Shown: positions 1-6,509 of the stretch, piece after piece
How the letters are laid out: every line of letters starts with the position of its first letter
How positions within the stretch are numbered: the stretch's first letter is position 1
DNA from: WOZL01 sp041678645
Lineage (GTDB): Bacteria > Patescibacteriota > Dojkabacteria > SC72
NCBI GenBank assembly: GCA_041678645.1
Contig: JBAYNT010000031.1
Location: forward strand, 1 to 6,565
DNA length: 6,565 bases
Direction of reading: 5' to 3'
Made by a program: the position numbers and the translations under genes
The notes under the pieces: model-generated
Database searches by the model: none
Seen by the model: the letters and a program-made list of their open reading frames with translations, nothing else
What the model was told of the DNA's origin: nothing

Positions 1-588
1 AAAGACAAGCTGTTCTTCTACTTCAAACTCTTACTCGCCACTCTTCCAACAGCCGTAATTGGATTTCTCTTTGAAGATTATATAGCAAATTTTCTAAGAG
101 GAAATATAATTATGGCAGTATCTTTAATAGTCGTAGGAATACTATTTATTCTTGCTGAAAACATCAAACTTCCATCTAGTGAGGTTAGCCCTGAAGATGT
201 ACCCCTGGGTAAAATGATGGTCGTTGGTACTGGACAGATATTATCTCTTATCCCTGGAGTATCAAGATCTGGAGTTACAATCTTAACAGGTATGAGTGTT
301 GGGCTTGATAAGTATAGCGCGTTTAATCTTAGCTTTATACTAGGAATCCCACTTCTAATAGGCGCCAACCTCTATCTCGTCGCAAAAGGTCTCCTTTTAG
401 CTAATGGTGCTTCTCTAGAGAACGTTTCTCTCCCACTTATAGAGACATTATTAATTGTTGCCATTACATTTACGATAGGGTATGTAGCTCTGATACTTGT
501 AAAGAGATTTAAGAGAAGTAAGTGGTTAACTACTTTTGGTATATATAGAATTTTGATAGGAATCCTTATACTAATCCTTTCTATATAA
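1..588 (+). CDS. uppP: Undecaprenyl-diphosphate phosphatase UppP (BacA), 5'-truncated by the window edge
   Basis: The reading frame is open from base 1 (codons start at base 1) and ends in TAA at 586-588, leaving 195 residues of a family usually about 260-280 long. The start and the N-terminal Glu-rich catalytic motif lie outside the window. What is visible is the family's signature: LATLPTAVIG near the start, then PGVSRSG (coded from base 253), the conserved loop whose Ser and Arg act on the pyrophosphate, followed by SFILGIPLLIGA and two more hydrophobic segments. The known role is an integral-membrane enzyme that removes one phosphate from undecaprenyl diphosphate, recycling the lipid carrier for peptidoglycan synthesis. 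Several strongly hydrophobic stretches fit a multi-pass membrane protein. The gene ends tail to tail with gpmI with 8 shared bases, and I see no hairpin terminator between them. An ATG at 112 is internal, not the start, because homology continues upstream of it. Confidence 0.93.
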   Translation, partial: KDKLFFYFKLLLATLPTAVIGFLFEDYIANFLRGNIIMAVSLIVVGILFILAENIKLPSSEVSPEDVPLGKMMVVGTGQILSLIPGVSRSGVTILTGMSVGLDKYSAFNLSFILGIPLLIGANLYLVAKGLLLANGASLENVSLPLIETLLIVAITFTIGYVALILVKRFKRSKWLTTFGIYRILIGILILILSI

Positions 589-2227
589 CCTGATTAAGAT
601 CCATACCTGTCATTATACCTGGGACATCTACGCCCATTGTACCTAATACTGTAGGAGCAACATCCGCTAGAATACCTGTTGGCTTTGCTCTATCACCTGT
701 ACCAATCTTCTCTATTCTCCTGCCATCTTTTCCGTCGATTTGCTCAGGGCTATTTAATATAGTTAAAGGTACTGGATTGTTTGTGTGTGCTATATCAACC
801 TGATTACTATTTCTGTCTATCATCGTCTCACAATTACCATGGTCTGCTGTGATTATAACTGATCCTCCCATTTCTAATGTTACCTTACTAATATCTGCTG
901 TAAGCCTGTCCGTTATTTCATTAGCCCTAACCGTGGCTCTGAAATCCCCAGTATGACCAAGCATATCTGGATTAGCAAAGTTAATTAGTACAAAACCGTA
1001 ACCATACTTACCATTCGCTTTTATCCTATTAAATGTCTCCTGAGCAATTATTTCTGCACTCATTGCTGGAACTACCGCATAATCATTTACCTTTGGAGAC
1101 GGGACATTTATAATGTCCTCTCCAACATAAGCGTTTTCCACACCACCATTGAAAAAGTACGTTACATGCATATGCTTCTCTGTCTCTGATACATGCAGCT
1201 GCTTGATACCACTTGCTGAAAGGTACTCTGCTAGTGACAGCTTAACCTTGTTAGGTGGGAATATTACCTTCGCTGGGAGGCCTTCTTCATACCCTGTCAT
1301 CGTTACAAAATACAAATTTTCTGGATACTCTCTTCTTACAAAATGATCCCACTCATTCATTACGAAAGCTTTTGTCAATTGTCTAGCCCTATCCTCTCTG
1401 AAATTCCAAAAAAGTATTGCGTCATTAGATTGAACCTTACCAATTAGCTTACCTCTAAAATCTACCGCTACACTTGGTAGGAAGAATTGATCGGAAATAT
1501 CTTTTGCATATGAGTCTTGTAATGTCTTAATAGGGTCTACAAATTTATTATTGGATATTCCTACCATAGCATCATATGCGAGCTTTGTTCTTTCCCACCT
1601 ACTATCTCTATCCATACCGTAGTATCTACCCATCATAGAGGCTATGTGCCCAACACCTAACTCATTAATCTTTTGGTTGAGCTTACTTAAATACCAATAT
1701 CCTTCCGTAGGAGGAGTGTCTCTGCCATCTAAGATTACATGGATATATGGATCTATACCCTTGCTCTTACAAAGATCAAGTAATGAGAAAAGATGCTTTA
1801 TATGCCCATGAACCCCTGCAGCACTTAATACCCCAACTAAATGCAATTTAGAACCATTCTTCTTAAGATGGCTAAACATTTCCTTCACGACTTTATTGTC
1901 GTCCAACTCATGGCGCTCTATAGCTTCGTTAATACGAGGTAATGACTGATATACTACCTGCCCAGCACCAAGATTAAGATGGCCTACCTCACTATTACCT
2001 GCAACTTCGCCTGGAAGACCTACATGTGTACCAGAAGCATGTATTAAAGTTGATTTACCATGTGTCCAAGCAGCATCGAGGAATGGTGTTTTAGCAGCAA
2101 TCACAGCATTGCCCATAGGATCTGGGTGTACACCGAAGCCATCCAGAATTATCAATGTGACAAGCTTTCTCAATTGCGTATCTTTTCCTTCACTTACAGG
2201 TTGTTTATCTTTCAAAAAGTCAAACAT
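581..2227 (-). CDS. gpmI: 2,3-bisphosphoglycerate-independent phosphoglycerate mutase
   Basis: Interconverts 3-phosphoglycerate and 2-phosphoglycerate in cytosolic glycolysis through a phosphoserine intermediate and two metal ions, usually Mn2+. The 548-residue product belongs to the alkaline phosphatase superfamily. Every expected catalytic element is present: D29 in ILDGFG, the nucleophile S79 in AGNSEVGH, H140 in VHGHIKH, DGRDTPP (167-173), GRYYGMDRD (200-208), NFREDRARQ (275-283), K351, D421 and H425 in NPDMLGHTGD, D462 and H463 in ADHGN, and H481 in AHTNNPVP. By family knowledge D29, S79, D462 and H463 hold one metal, and D421, H425 and H481 the other. The enzyme therefore looks active. 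It is slightly long because about 20 polar residues precede the usual first strand. No other start codon lies between this ATG and that strand, so the extension seems real. It is transcribed divergently from prfB and ends in TAG overlapping the uppP stop. Confidence 0.97.
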   Translation of the reverse strand: MFDFLKDKQPVSEGKDTQLRKLVTLIILDGFGVHPDPMGNAVIAAKTPFLDAAWTHGKSTLIHASGTHVGLPGEVAGNSEVGHLNLGAGQVVYQSLPRINEAIERHELDDNKVVKEMFSHLKKNGSKLHLVGVLSAAGVHGHIKHLFSLLDLCKSKGIDPYIHVILDGRDTPPTEGYWYLSKLNQKINELGVGHIASMMGRYYGMDRDSRWERTKLAYDAMVGISNNKFVDPIKTLQDSYAKDISDQFFLPSVAVDFRGKLIGKVQSNDAILFWNFREDRARQLTKAFVMNEWDHFVRREYPENLYFVTMTGYEEGLPAKVIFPPNKVKLSLAEYLSASGIKQLHVSETEKHMHVTYFFNGGVENAYVGEDIINVPSPKVNDYAVVPAMSAEIIAQETFNRIKANGKYGYGFVLINFANPDMLGHTGDFRATVRANEITDRLTADISKVTLEMGGSVIITADHGNCETMIDRNSNQVDIAHTNNPVPLTILNSPEQIDGKDGRRIEKIGTGDRAKPTGILADVAPTVLGTMGVDVPGIMTGMDLNQVI

Positions 2228-2255
2228 GTGTCAATATCTTTACATAGTATATAAT
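2228..2255 (+). promoter_or_regulatory. Predicted prfB promoter with perfect -10 box, implying a leaderless mRNA
   Basis: TATAAT at 2250-2255 is a perfect -10 consensus. GTGTCA at 2228-2233 is a 4-of-6 match to the -35 box with a 16-base spacer. Transcription would begin around 2262-2264, on or next to the A of the prfB ATG at 2264, leaving no room for a ribosome binding site. No Shine-Dalgarno sequence is present upstream in any case. The -10 box coincides with the gpmI -10 box on the other strand. Inference from consensus only. Confidence 0.5.
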
Positions 2256-2279
2256 ATATTGCAATGAACACTTTGACAA
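2251..2279 (-). promoter_or_regulatory. Predicted sigma70-type promoter of gpmI
   Basis: Read on the minus strand, TTGTCA (bases 2274-2279) matches the -35 consensus at 5 of 6 positions. After exactly 17 bases comes TATTAT (2251-2256), which matches the -10 consensus at 5 of 6. The expected start of transcription near base 2244 leaves a leader of about 17 bases before the gpmI ATG at 2227. The -35 box lies inside the first codons of prfB. This is prediction from spacing and consensus only; AT-rich spacers produce chance matches. Confidence 0.5.
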
Positions 2280-3340
2280 AAAAAATATTGGAAAATGATA
2301 AAGAGCTTTTGGATTCTATAATTTCTTCCCTTAATTTAGATGCTAAAAAAGATAGACTTAAAGAGTTAGAGGACATCTCTATTGAAAAAGATTTTTGGGA
2401 AAAGAACCAGAAAGCACAAAAGATAATGAAACTCATAGAGAGTATTAGAAAAGAAATAGATACTGCTAACAAATTAAACGGTGATTTAGACTCCTTAATA
2501 GAGCTACATGATGACATAGAGAATTCAGAGGACCTGATTGAGGAGTATCAAGATTTACATAGTAGAATCAAGGATTTTGAGAGATTAAAATTTCTTTCTG
2601 GCAAATACGATGATAGTGATGCACTTCTAAGTATCCATGCTGGTCAAGGAGGTACAGAATCTAACGATTGGGCACAAATGCTTCTAAGGATGTATCAGAT
2701 GTATTTTGACAGTAAAGGTTGGAAATATGAAATTGAGCACATGGAGGGTGGTAGTGAAGCTGGAATATCTAATGTGACTATGAAAGTCTCTGGAGAGTAT
2801 GTCTATGGATTACTCAAAAGAGAACATGGGGCACATCGATTGGTCCGAATATCTCCATTTAATGCACAAGGCTTAAGGCAAACAACATTTGCTGGTGTAG
2901 AGGTAATACCTGTAATGGAAAGAAATGATAGCGATATAGAGATACCAGAAAGCGACATCGATTTTAAAGCTGTAAGAGTTGGAGGACCAGGTGGCCAAAA
3001 AGTTAATAAAACCTCCTCAGCAGTACAGATTACACACATACCAACCGGTATCACAGTACACTGCTCCACACAAAGAAGTCAGGCACAAAACAGAGAAAGT
3101 GCTATGAACACTCTTAGATCTAAACTTGCAAGAATATTAGAAGATGAACGGATAGAGGAAATAGATAAGATAAAGGGAGATTACAAACAAGCTAGCTGGG
3201 GAAATCAAATCAGAAATTATGTCCTCCATCCCTACAAGCTTGTTAAAGATCTCCGAACTAATGTAGAATCTAATGAACCTGAAGATGTTCTTGATGGAAA
3301 ATTAGATACCTTTATTGAAGCCCAACTCAGAATACAGTAA
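2264..3340 (+). CDS. prfB: Peptide chain release factor 2 (RF2), without programmed frameshift
   Basis: Cytosolic class I release factor that recognises UAA and UGA in the ribosomal A site and triggers peptidyl-tRNA hydrolysis. The 358-residue product has normal family length. It opens with a helical domain 1 containing DAKKDRL (26-32) and DFWE, then AGQGGTESNDWAQML (126-140). The stop-codon-reading tripeptide S197-P198-F199 is of the RF2 type; RF1 would carry PxT. The catalytic GGQ is at 243-245 within GGPGGQKVNKT, followed by THIPTGI and the typical end of domain 3 (NQIRNYVLHPYKLVKDLRT). In many bacteria the gene is split near codon 25 by an in-frame UGA read by +1 frameshifting (CUU UGA C). 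Here the equivalent place (residues 23-26, L-N-L-D) is uninterrupted, so this autoregulation is absent. The ATG at 2264 is the only good start and gives the expected N-terminus; it has no Shine-Dalgarno. Its presence argues that UGA is a stop codon in this organism. Confidence 0.97.
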   Translation: MNTLTKKILENDKELLDSIISSLNLDAKKDRLKELEDISIEKDFWEKNQKAQKIMKLIESIRKEIDTANKLNGDLDSLIELHDDIENSEDLIEEYQDLHSRIKDFERLKFLSGKYDDSDALLSIHAGQGGTESNDWAQMLLRMYQMYFDSKGWKYEIEHMEGGSEAGISNVTMKVSGEYVYGLLKREHGAHRLVRISPFNAQGLRQTTFAGVEVIPVMERNDSDIEIPESDIDFKAVRVGGPGGQKVNKTSSAVQITHIPTGITVHCSTQRSQAQNRESAMNTLRSKLARILEDERIEEIDKIKGDYKQASWGNQIRNYVLHPYKLVKDLRTNVESNEPEDVLDGKLDTFIEAQLRIQ

Positions 3341-3358
3341 TATATAGGTACATAAATT

Positions 3359-3374
3359 AACTGCTCAACTGCTC
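3359..3374 (+). repeat. Perfect tandem 8-bp repeat abutting the ftsE start codon
   Basis: AACTGCTC occurs twice back to back (3359-3366 and 3367-3374) and the second copy directly touches the GTG start of ftsE. It fills almost half of the 34-base gap between prfB and ftsE, where a Shine-Dalgarno would normally sit; none is present. It could be a small duplication by replication slippage or a binding site. The sequence alone does not decide. Confidence 0.7.
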
Positions 3375-4325
3375 GTGATCAAATTCGACACGGTAACAAA
3401 AAGATATGATGGGGATATAGTAGCATTAGAAGATGTCTGTTTTGAGATAGACCAAGGGGAATTCTGCTTTGTTACAGGGCCCTCAGGGGCTGGCAAATCT
3501 ACAATTGTTAAATTGCTTATTAAAGATGAAATTCCTACCTCTGGAAGTATTTTCTATGAAGATATTGAGGTACCAAAGATTCCTCGTAAAATGTTACCTG
3601 CTTACAGACAAAAGCTAGGGGTTGTATTTCAAGATATGAAATTGCTCAATACTAGAACAATAAAAGAAAATATAGATTTTGCATTAGAAATAATTAGGAA
3701 GAATCCTAAAGAGATTAAAGATACAACTGATTATCTACTTGAACTCGTTGGTTTAGAGGATAGACAACATCTATATCCTCAACAGTTATCTGGTGGAGAG
3801 CAACAAAGGGGAGCAATAGCTAGGGCAGTTGCTAGTAATCCTGGACTGTTACTTGCAGATGAGCCCACAGGTAACCTTGATGATGAAAATGCATTTATGA
3901 TTTTAGATATACTTAAGAAAATTAACCAGTCTGGTACAACCGTTATAGTAATTTCTCATGATAATATCTTAGTAAACTCTGATAGAAAGAGTACCCGAGA
4001 GATACACCTTAAAAAAGGGAGGGTAGAGTCAGACACGAAACCTACATCTAAATCTGAAAAGAAAGAGCAGAAAGATGAGCCTGTAAATCAGGCTATGGGT
4101 GAAGAAGCTGTGAGGGAGAAAAGAAGAATGGATCCCGAGCTGGACAAATTGAGTAAGGGGCTTGTAGAAAAGTTTGAGAAAAATGCTATATATAATCATG
4201 AGATCTTATTAAATCTAACAGAGGGCGATCTTAAACAGTTAAAACTTAAAAGGAAAGAAGAGAAAGAGCTGAAGAAATATATACAAAATTATTTAAGTGC
4301 AAAAAAAGATGTTAACAAAAAGTAA
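3375..4325 (+). CDS. ftsE: Cell-division ABC-type ATPase FtsE with a ~100-residue C-terminal extension
   Basis: Cytoplasmic ATPase of the FtsEX complex, which couples ATP hydrolysis at the division site to activation of a periplasmic or extracellular wall hydrolase. All ABC motifs are intact: Walker A GPSGAGKS (35-42), Q-loop Q86 in VVFQD, signature LSGGEQQR (138-145), Walker B LLLADEP (158-164), D-loop GNLD and the switch H195 in VISHD, so it should hydrolyse ATP. Ordinary FtsE proteins stop near residue 220-230; this one has 316 residues. Residues 218-258 are a charged Lys/Glu-rich linker. Residues 259-307 look helical and resemble the core of a SAM domain (F267, N270, I272, L278-L279, LTEGDL 281-286, L289), although this is weak similarity judged by eye. 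The start is GTG, chosen because MIKFDTVTKRY is the canonical FtsE beginning. No Shine-Dalgarno is seen. It lies 34 bases after prfB, overlaps ftsX, and is probably co-transcribed with both. Confidence 0.95.
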   Translation: MIKFDTVTKRYDGDIVALEDVCFEIDQGEFCFVTGPSGAGKSTIVKLLIKDEIPTSGSIFYEDIEVPKIPRKMLPAYRQKLGVVFQDMKLLNTRTIKENIDFALEIIRKNPKEIKDTTDYLLELVGLEDRQHLYPQQLSGGEQQRGAIARAVASNPGLLLADEPTGNLDDENAFMILDILKKINQSGTTVIVISHDNILVNSDRKSTREIHLKKGRVESDTKPTSKSEKKEQKDEPVNQAMGEEAVREKRRMDPELDKLSKGLVEKFEKNAIYNHEILLNLTEGDLKQLKLKRKEEKELKKYIQNYLSAKKDVNKK

Positions 4326-5226
4326 AGTAAGCAGTCCTAAGAGAAGTAAATTGTTTACTATATCTACAATACTTGTTACTGCTGTGGTTTTTACAATATC
4401 ATCATTTTTTATCAGCCTAGCAATCATGAGCAGAAGGGCTGTACATTACTATGAGCAGAAAGCTCAAGTGATAATATTTTTTGACAAGGAAGCTACTGAG
4501 AAAGAGATCTTTTCAGTAAGAGACAAATTATATGATGAAGAGTTAATTGAGAGTATTGAGTATGTAACACAGGACAGAGCTTTGGAGATCTATAAGGAGG
4601 ATTTCGCAGATAACCCAGATTTAATTTCTACAATTACTGCGGATGCATTACCACCAAGTCTTGAAATAAGGGCAGTAAATATAGATGCCCTACTCCAGGT
4701 TATCGATACTGTTAATCAAGAGAAGAGTACGAACGTATATATAGATGACATTCTCTATTTCAAAGATGTCGTTGATAATATGAGGACGCTCTCTAGGATT
4801 ATTAACCTCGGAGGGATTCTAATTATTAGTTCTTTGATACTAATAACCTTTTTCTTAATTAGAGTAACGATTGGACTTAACATTAAACTTCATCAAGAAG
4901 AGATAGAGATTATGCATCTTGTAGGTGGTACAGAGAGTTTTATCAAAACCCCTTTTATTCTAGAAGGAGCTTTGTATGGTGTAATTGGAGGTTTCGTTGC
5001 CTCTACCTTAATTCTTCTCCCTTGGTATCTCATCGTCTTCTATAGCCAAAATGCAAATTACTGGTATTGGGTATCACAGATTATTAATGATTTCGATTTA
5101 AACTTCCTTGGAGAATTTAATCTGCTTTTCGTTTTAATACATTACTTAGTACATGTTGGTGTTGGTGCTATTTTGGGTATAGGGAGTAGCTACAGCGCTG
5201 TTAATAAATATCTTAAGGATAAATAA
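4309..5226 (+). CDS. ftsX: Cell-division membrane protein FtsX
   Basis: Membrane subunit of FtsEX. It contacts FtsE inside the cell and uses its large outer loop to hold and activate a coiled-coil wall hydrolase or activator. The 305-residue product has the standard layout: a short basic cytoplasmic N-terminus, TM1 about 15-39, an extracytoplasmic domain about 45-160 with the family-like stretch IEYVTQDRALEIYKEDF and LPPSLEIR (where many relatives have NPLPASL), TM2 about 165-190, the conserved cytoplasmic EEIEIMHLVGGT (197-208), TM3 about 216-245 and TM4 about 270-295. ATG at 4309 is preferred. A GTG four codons upstream (4297) would also fit, and neither has a visible Shine-Dalgarno. With the ATG, the first 17 bases overlap the end of ftsE, suggesting translational coupling. 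Its TAA shares one base with the ATG of the next gene. Confidence 0.94.
   Translation: MLTKSKVSSPKRSKLFTISTILVTAVVFTISSFFISLAIMSRRAVHYYEQKAQVIIFFDKEATEKEIFSVRDKLYDEELIESIEYVTQDRALEIYKEDFADNPDLISTITADALPPSLEIRAVNIDALLQVIDTVNQEKSTNVYIDDILYFKDVVDNMRTLSRIINLGGILIISSLILITFFLIRVTIGLNIKLHQEEIEIMHLVGGTESFIKTPFILEGALYGVIGGFVASTLILLPWYLIVFYSQNANYWYWVSQIINDFDLNFLGEFNLLFVLIHYLVHVGVGAILGIGSSYSAVNKYLKDK
5215..5219 (+). promoter_or_regulatory. Shine-Dalgarno AAGGA for the EnvC-like gene
   Basis: AAGGA lies inside the last codons of ftsX, six bases before the ATG at 5226, an ideal spacing. It supports that start and is the only clear Shine-Dalgarno in the window. prfB, ftsE, ftsX and gpmI show none. Confidence 0.7.
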
Positions 5227-6509
5227 TGAAAATAAAAAAACTGCTCACAATTGGATTCCTATCTATTCTATTACTCTCTCAGGTTCCTCTAAGAACAGAG
5301 GCTGCTTCATGTCCTAGCTCGATGGATCCATCCTCTATTGAATGTCTTGACTATCTTCGCAATCAACTCAATGATCTCTCCAGGAAAAATAGCAGTATTC
5401 AAAGTCAATTAAGTAATGAGGAGTATAAACAGCTATCTCTCTCTCAGAAGCTTGACTATATAGCTAATCAGATCGAACAGACAGAAAAGGTGATAAAATC
5501 CTTAGAGATAGAACTTGCTGCAAAAAATATTGAAATGAAAATACTTGAGGAGAAGATAGAGAAAACAGAGGACAGTATCGGTCTCTCAAGACAGGAGATT
5601 AACCAGCTTGAGGGTACTGTCAATCAGAGGATCACAGAATCCTACAAATACTCCTTCATTGGTGCATTAGAGCTTTTCTTAGATACAAAGAATTTAGACC
5701 AAATACTGCGGAAAACAAAATATCTTCTTACTACAAGAGAAAAGGACGCAGAACAGCTAGAGAGTTATGCTTCTCTTGTAAGGGAGTTAGAGGTAGAGGA
5801 GAAGGAGCTTGCAAAACAGAGATCTGAATTAGAGGCAACCAAATTAAAGATGGAGGAGCAACAGGAAGAACTTCTAATTGAGAAGAGCAACTTAGATTCA
5901 CAAAAAGTAGAGAGAGAGAGATTGCTTGTACAGAGTAAACAGAAGGCAGCTGAGTTAGAGGCTCAGTATGTGAAGAATGTTAAAGCTCTTTCTGACTTAG
6001 ACTCTGCAATACTTAATTATATTGACAAATATGGTGATGATGCAGTTAACAAGGGCCCTGTTGAAGCAGGGGCATGGATAGGAAGAATGGGTAACACTGG
6101 TTCAAGATCTAAAGGAGCACATCTGCATTTTTCGTACAAGAGCTCACAATATGGGAACCCCTGTCGCGGAGATATCCCCCTCCTAAGTGGATACTTAACA
6201 CAAGGAGAGAATTCTTGGATTACTGGTTGGGATGGTTGGAGATGGCCATATATGTATGCAGGATCATTGCCTCTACCTATTGCAGGGCCACATGTAATTA
6301 TGTCCCAAAATTACCATAGTGATAATTATGGAATATATTACGCTATAGATTTAATATCTTACAACAGAGATCATACTGTAAATTATGGCGCACCAATATA
6401 TGCAGTAAAAGCAGGAGAATTATATAAAGCAACCGATGGGTTTGGGGGCAATTATGCTTATATTCACCATACGGATGGCACTGCTACATGTTATTTACAT
6501 ATTCAATAA
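5226..6509 (+). CDS. Secreted coiled-coil M23/LytM-type protein, EnvC/PcsB-like FtsEX partner, with permuted domain order
   Basis: Probable wall hydrolase, or hydrolase activator, controlled by FtsEX. The 427-residue product begins with a Sec signal peptide (KIKK, hydrophobic 6-20, cleavage likely near residues 26-27 at TEAAS). Then come a C29/C40 pair, a long coiled coil of about 41-265 interrupted near 139-168 by ESYKYSFIGALELFLDTKNLDQIL (quoted as landmarks: Y140 to L161), the hinge typical of EnvC/PcsB-type proteins, and an M23-like domain of about 278-427. That domain is in reversed block order. The normally C-terminal part (V279...IGRMGNTG, HLHF 299-302) precedes a Trp-rich linker (303-355), then the normally N-terminal part (SQNY 360-363, AIDL 373-376, GAPIYAVKAGELYKA 388-402, IHHTDGT, YLH 423-425). 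The protein ends two residues later. By family analogy H299 and H425 are catalytic and D375 and H301 bind zinc. The remaining ligand His of HxxxD is Y371, so activity is uncertain. Last gene of a coupled run with ftsE and ftsX (TAATG overlap). Confidence 0.88.
   Translation: MKIKKLLTIGFLSILLLSQVPLRTEAASCPSSMDPSSIECLDYLRNQLNDLSRKNSSIQSQLSNEEYKQLSLSQKLDYIANQIEQTEKVIKSLEIELAAKNIEMKILEEKIEKTEDSIGLSRQEINQLEGTVNQRITESYKYSFIGALELFLDTKNLDQILRKTKYLLTTREKDAEQLESYASLVRELEVEEKELAKQRSELEATKLKMEEQQEELLIEKSNLDSQKVERERLLVQSKQKAAELEAQYVKNVKALSDLDSAILNYIDKYGDDAVNKGPVEAGAWIGRMGNTGSRSKGAHLHFSYKSSQYGNPCRGDIPLLSGYLTQGENSWITGWDGWRWPYMYAGSLPLPIAGPHVIMSQNYHSDNYGIYYAIDLISYNRDHTVNYGAPIYAVKAGELYKATDGFGGNYAYIHHTDGTATCYLHIQ

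Noticed and set aside
78..368. Minus-strand open frame antisense to uppP
   Set aside because: The plus strand encodes conserved UppP motifs throughout this stretch, and the antisense product resembles nothing.
560..620. Bidirectional terminator between uppP and gpmI
   Set aside because: The genes overlap by 8 bases and I see no inverted repeat with flanking T-run around the junction.
1149..1346. Open frame on the plus strand inside gpmI, and similar opposite-strand frames within gpmI and prfB (2060-2254, 2803-3069)
   Set aside because: They lie antisense to highly conserved coding sequence, have no recognisable domain and no ribosome binding site, and are compositional shadows.
2271..2277. 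CTTTGAC, identical to the core of the RF2 frameshift site, right after the prfB ATG
   Set aside because: A +1 shift at this site would enter a frame other than the prfB frame, it lies at codon 3-5 instead of about 25, and the gene is already continuous, so it is a coincidence.
5310..5312. C29 of the EnvC-like protein as a lipoprotein cysteine
   Set aside because: The preceding residues A-A-S lack the Leu or other large aliphatic at -3 of a lipobox and the hydrophobic core ends too far upstream; a signal peptidase I site fits better.
6498..6509. Premature stop truncating the M23 domain, with the missing half downstream
   Set aside because: No M23-like residues follow in any frame before the window ends, and the expected second half (GNTG...HLHF) is present upstream in the same protein, so permutation explains the ending better than truncation.
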